From assembly GCA_946887105.1 (NCBI GenBank), contig CAMPKJ010000261.1:1-6832 (forward strand): DNA of 6,832 nt, read 5' to 3'. Positions 5,695-6,832 of this stretch are shown piece after piece. The notes beneath the pieces were generated by a model that ran no database searches, had not been told where the DNA came from, and saw nothing but the letters and a program-made list of their open reading frames with translations. The translations under genes and the position numbers were made by a program. Source of the DNA: an uncultured Acidobacteriota bacterium. GTDB lineage: Bacteria > Acidobacteriota > Thermoanaerobaculia > Gp7-AA8. Position 1 is the first letter of the stretch; each line of letters begins with the position of its first letter.

Positions 5695-6804
5695 ATGGCG
5701 CCAATACCGTCGTTCACGCTCGGCATCGAGGAAGAGTTCCAGGTCGTCGATCCGCAGACGCGCGAGTTGAAGTCGCACATCCACGAGCTGTTCGCCGAAG
5801 GCGAGAAGCGGCTCAAGGATGAGATCAAGCGCGAGATGCACGATGCGGTGATCGAGGTCGGCACGCCCATCTGCCAGGACATCAAGCACGCGCGGCGCGA
5901 GATCACACGCCTGCGCCGCGAGATCATCACGCTCACGAAAGAGGCCGGCCTCTGCATCGCCTCCGCCGGCACGCATCCGATCTCCCACTGGGCCAACGTG
6001 CCGATCACGCCGCACGCGCGCTACGACCAGATCGTGTACGAGCTGCAGATGCTGGCGCGCGCGAACCTGATCTTCGGACTGCACGTGCACGTCGCGGTCG
6101 AAGATCCGGAGACGCGCATCCAGATCATGAACGCGGCGCGCTACTTCCTGCCGCACGTCTTCGCGCTCTCCGTGAACTCGCCGTTCTGGTGCGGGCACAA
6201 CACCGGCTGGAAGAGCTACCGCGCGAAGGTCTTCGAGCGTTTCCCGCGCACCGGCCTGCCCGATCACTTCGACCGCCTCAGCGACTATGAGGCATACGTC
6301 CAGACGCTGATCAACACGAACACCATCGACAACCCGAAGAAGATCTGGTGGGACGTCCGTCCGCATCCGTTCTTCCCGACGCTCGAGTATCGCGTCTGCG
6401 ACGTGCCGATGCGCCTCGATGAAACGCTCTGCTTCGCGGCGCTTTTCCAGGCGCTGACGGTGAAGCTCTACCGTATCCACTCGAAGAACATGGGTTGGCG
6501 GCAATATCGCTCCGCGTTGCTCGAAGAGAACAAATCGCGCGCGGCGCGGTTCGGGGTCGAGGGAAAGCTCATCGATTTCGGACGCGGGGAGGAAGTGCCG
6601 TACAGCGATCTCCTCGATGAGCTGCTCGAGTTCGTCGACGACGTCGTCGATGAGCTCGGCTCGCGCGAGGACGTCCATTACGCGCGCACGATCATGAAGA
6701 ACGGCACCGGCGCCGATCGGCAGCTCGCCGCATACGCCAAACGGAATGACCTCCGCGACGTGGTCGATTACATCGTTGCAGAGACGAAAGAGGGCGTCGT
6801 TTAG
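5695..6804 (+). CDS. YbdK-type carboxylate-amine ligase (glutamate-cysteine ligase family 2)
   Basis: A 369-residue enzyme of the GCS2 family, which has a glutamine-synthetase-like fold and forms an amide bond with ATP. The family pattern is complete: TLGIEEEFQVVDP (8-20) with the metal-binding glutamates, ESP-type region IEVGTPICQD (53-62), GTHPISHW (92-99), GLHVHVAV (128-135), SPFWCGHNTGWKSYR (162-176), and WWDVRPHPFFPTLEYRVCD (218-236). Length is typical. E. coli YbdK has weak gamma-glutamylcysteine synthetase activity, and actinobacterial EgtA is a more distant GCS2 member, but the true substrate of most YbdK-like proteins is unknown. ATG 5695 is chosen because the family begins here; a TTG at 5626 would add 23 unlike residues. 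It follows the ATP-grasp gene after 93 bases and may be transcribed separately. The two ligases could act in succession on one compound. Confidence 0.92.
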   Translation: MAPIPSFTLGIEEEFQVVDPQTRELKSHIHELFAEGEKRLKDEIKREMHDAVIEVGTPICQDIKHARREITRLRREIITLTKEAGLCIASAGTHPISHWANVPITPHARYDQIVYELQMLARANLIFGLHVHVAVEDPETRIQIMNAARYFLPHVFALSVNSPFWCGHNTGWKSYRAKVFERFPRTGLPDHFDRLSDYEAYVQTLINTNTIDNPKKIWWDVRPHPFFPTLEYRVCDVPMRLDETLCFAALFQALTVKLYRIHSKNMGWRQYRSALLEENKSRAARFGVEGKLIDFGRGEEVPYSDLLDELLEFVDDVVDELGSREDVHYARTIMKNGTGADRQLAAYAKRNDLRDVVDYIVAETKEGVV

Positions 6805-6814
6805 CCCCGGGGCC

Positions 6815-6832
6815 GAGTCTTAGAGTCTTAGA
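6815..6832. repeat. Tandem 8-mer GAGTCTTA running off the window edge
   Basis: GAGTCTTA occurs at 6815-6822 and 6823-6830, and the last two bases (GA) fit a third copy. It starts ten bases after the GCS2 stop codon. Its full length cannot be seen. Confidence 0.6.

Noticed and set aside
5680..6678. 332-codon open frame on the minus strand opposite the GCS2 gene
   Set aside because: Low-complexity Arg/Ala/Val/Asp composition and no domain; the plus strand carries the full GCS2 motif set.

Overview
The window is a densely coded stretch of high-GC bacterial chromosome. Codon third positions are mostly G or C, and several real genes carry long open antisense shadows, as expected at this base composition. 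Gene content and intergenic style (an EgtB-like non-haem iron enzyme, ABC-2 transporter with a secreted partner, ATP-grasp/GCS2 ligase pair, short degenerate repeats between genes) suggest a soil Acidobacteriota, perhaps a Vicinamibacteria-like lineage. That placement rests on general resemblance, with no marker gene to support it. I see no RNA gene, mobile element, CRISPR array or phage gene, and no gene-free stretch over 300 bases.

Layout. (1) 1-213: the 3' end of an EgtB/FGE-type gene, cut by the window edge. (2) 269-898: a divergent iron/manganese superoxide dismutase. (3) 985-3751: a tight co-directional three-gene operon of ABC ATPase, ABC-2 permease (ATGA overlap) and a small secreted protein of unknown function whose ribosome binding site lies in the end of the permease gene. 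(4) 3752-3840: a long imperfect hairpin built from degenerate GTTCCTCGG units between two convergent genes, probably a terminator for both. (5) 3844-4551, minus strand: an esterase-like alpha/beta hydrolase. (6) 4639-5601 and 5695-6804, plus strand: an ATP-grasp ligase followed by a YbdK-type carboxylate-amine ligase (GCS2 family). The hydrolase and the ATP-grasp gene diverge from an 87-base region with overlapping opposed -10-like elements. The window closes in the start of an 8-base tandem repeat.

How the genes may work together. The operon at 985-3751 looks like an export system: ATPase and permease form a transporter, and the secreted protein may assist or monitor it. The hydrolase, ATP-grasp and GCS2 genes form a plausible small-molecule pathway: two ATP-dependent amide-bond-forming enzymes of different folds plus a hydrolase that could trim, release or recycle the product. 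No substrate can be read from the sequence. An EgtB-like enzyme, a superoxide dismutase and a GCS2 enzyme in one neighbourhood hint at a thiol or oxidative-stress theme, but they are not one operon.

The strongest oddities are the superoxide dismutase, which keeps its four metal ligands but has lost both partners of the usual His30-Tyr174 dimer-interface hydrogen bond, and the uncharacterised ATP-grasp/GCS2/hydrolase set.
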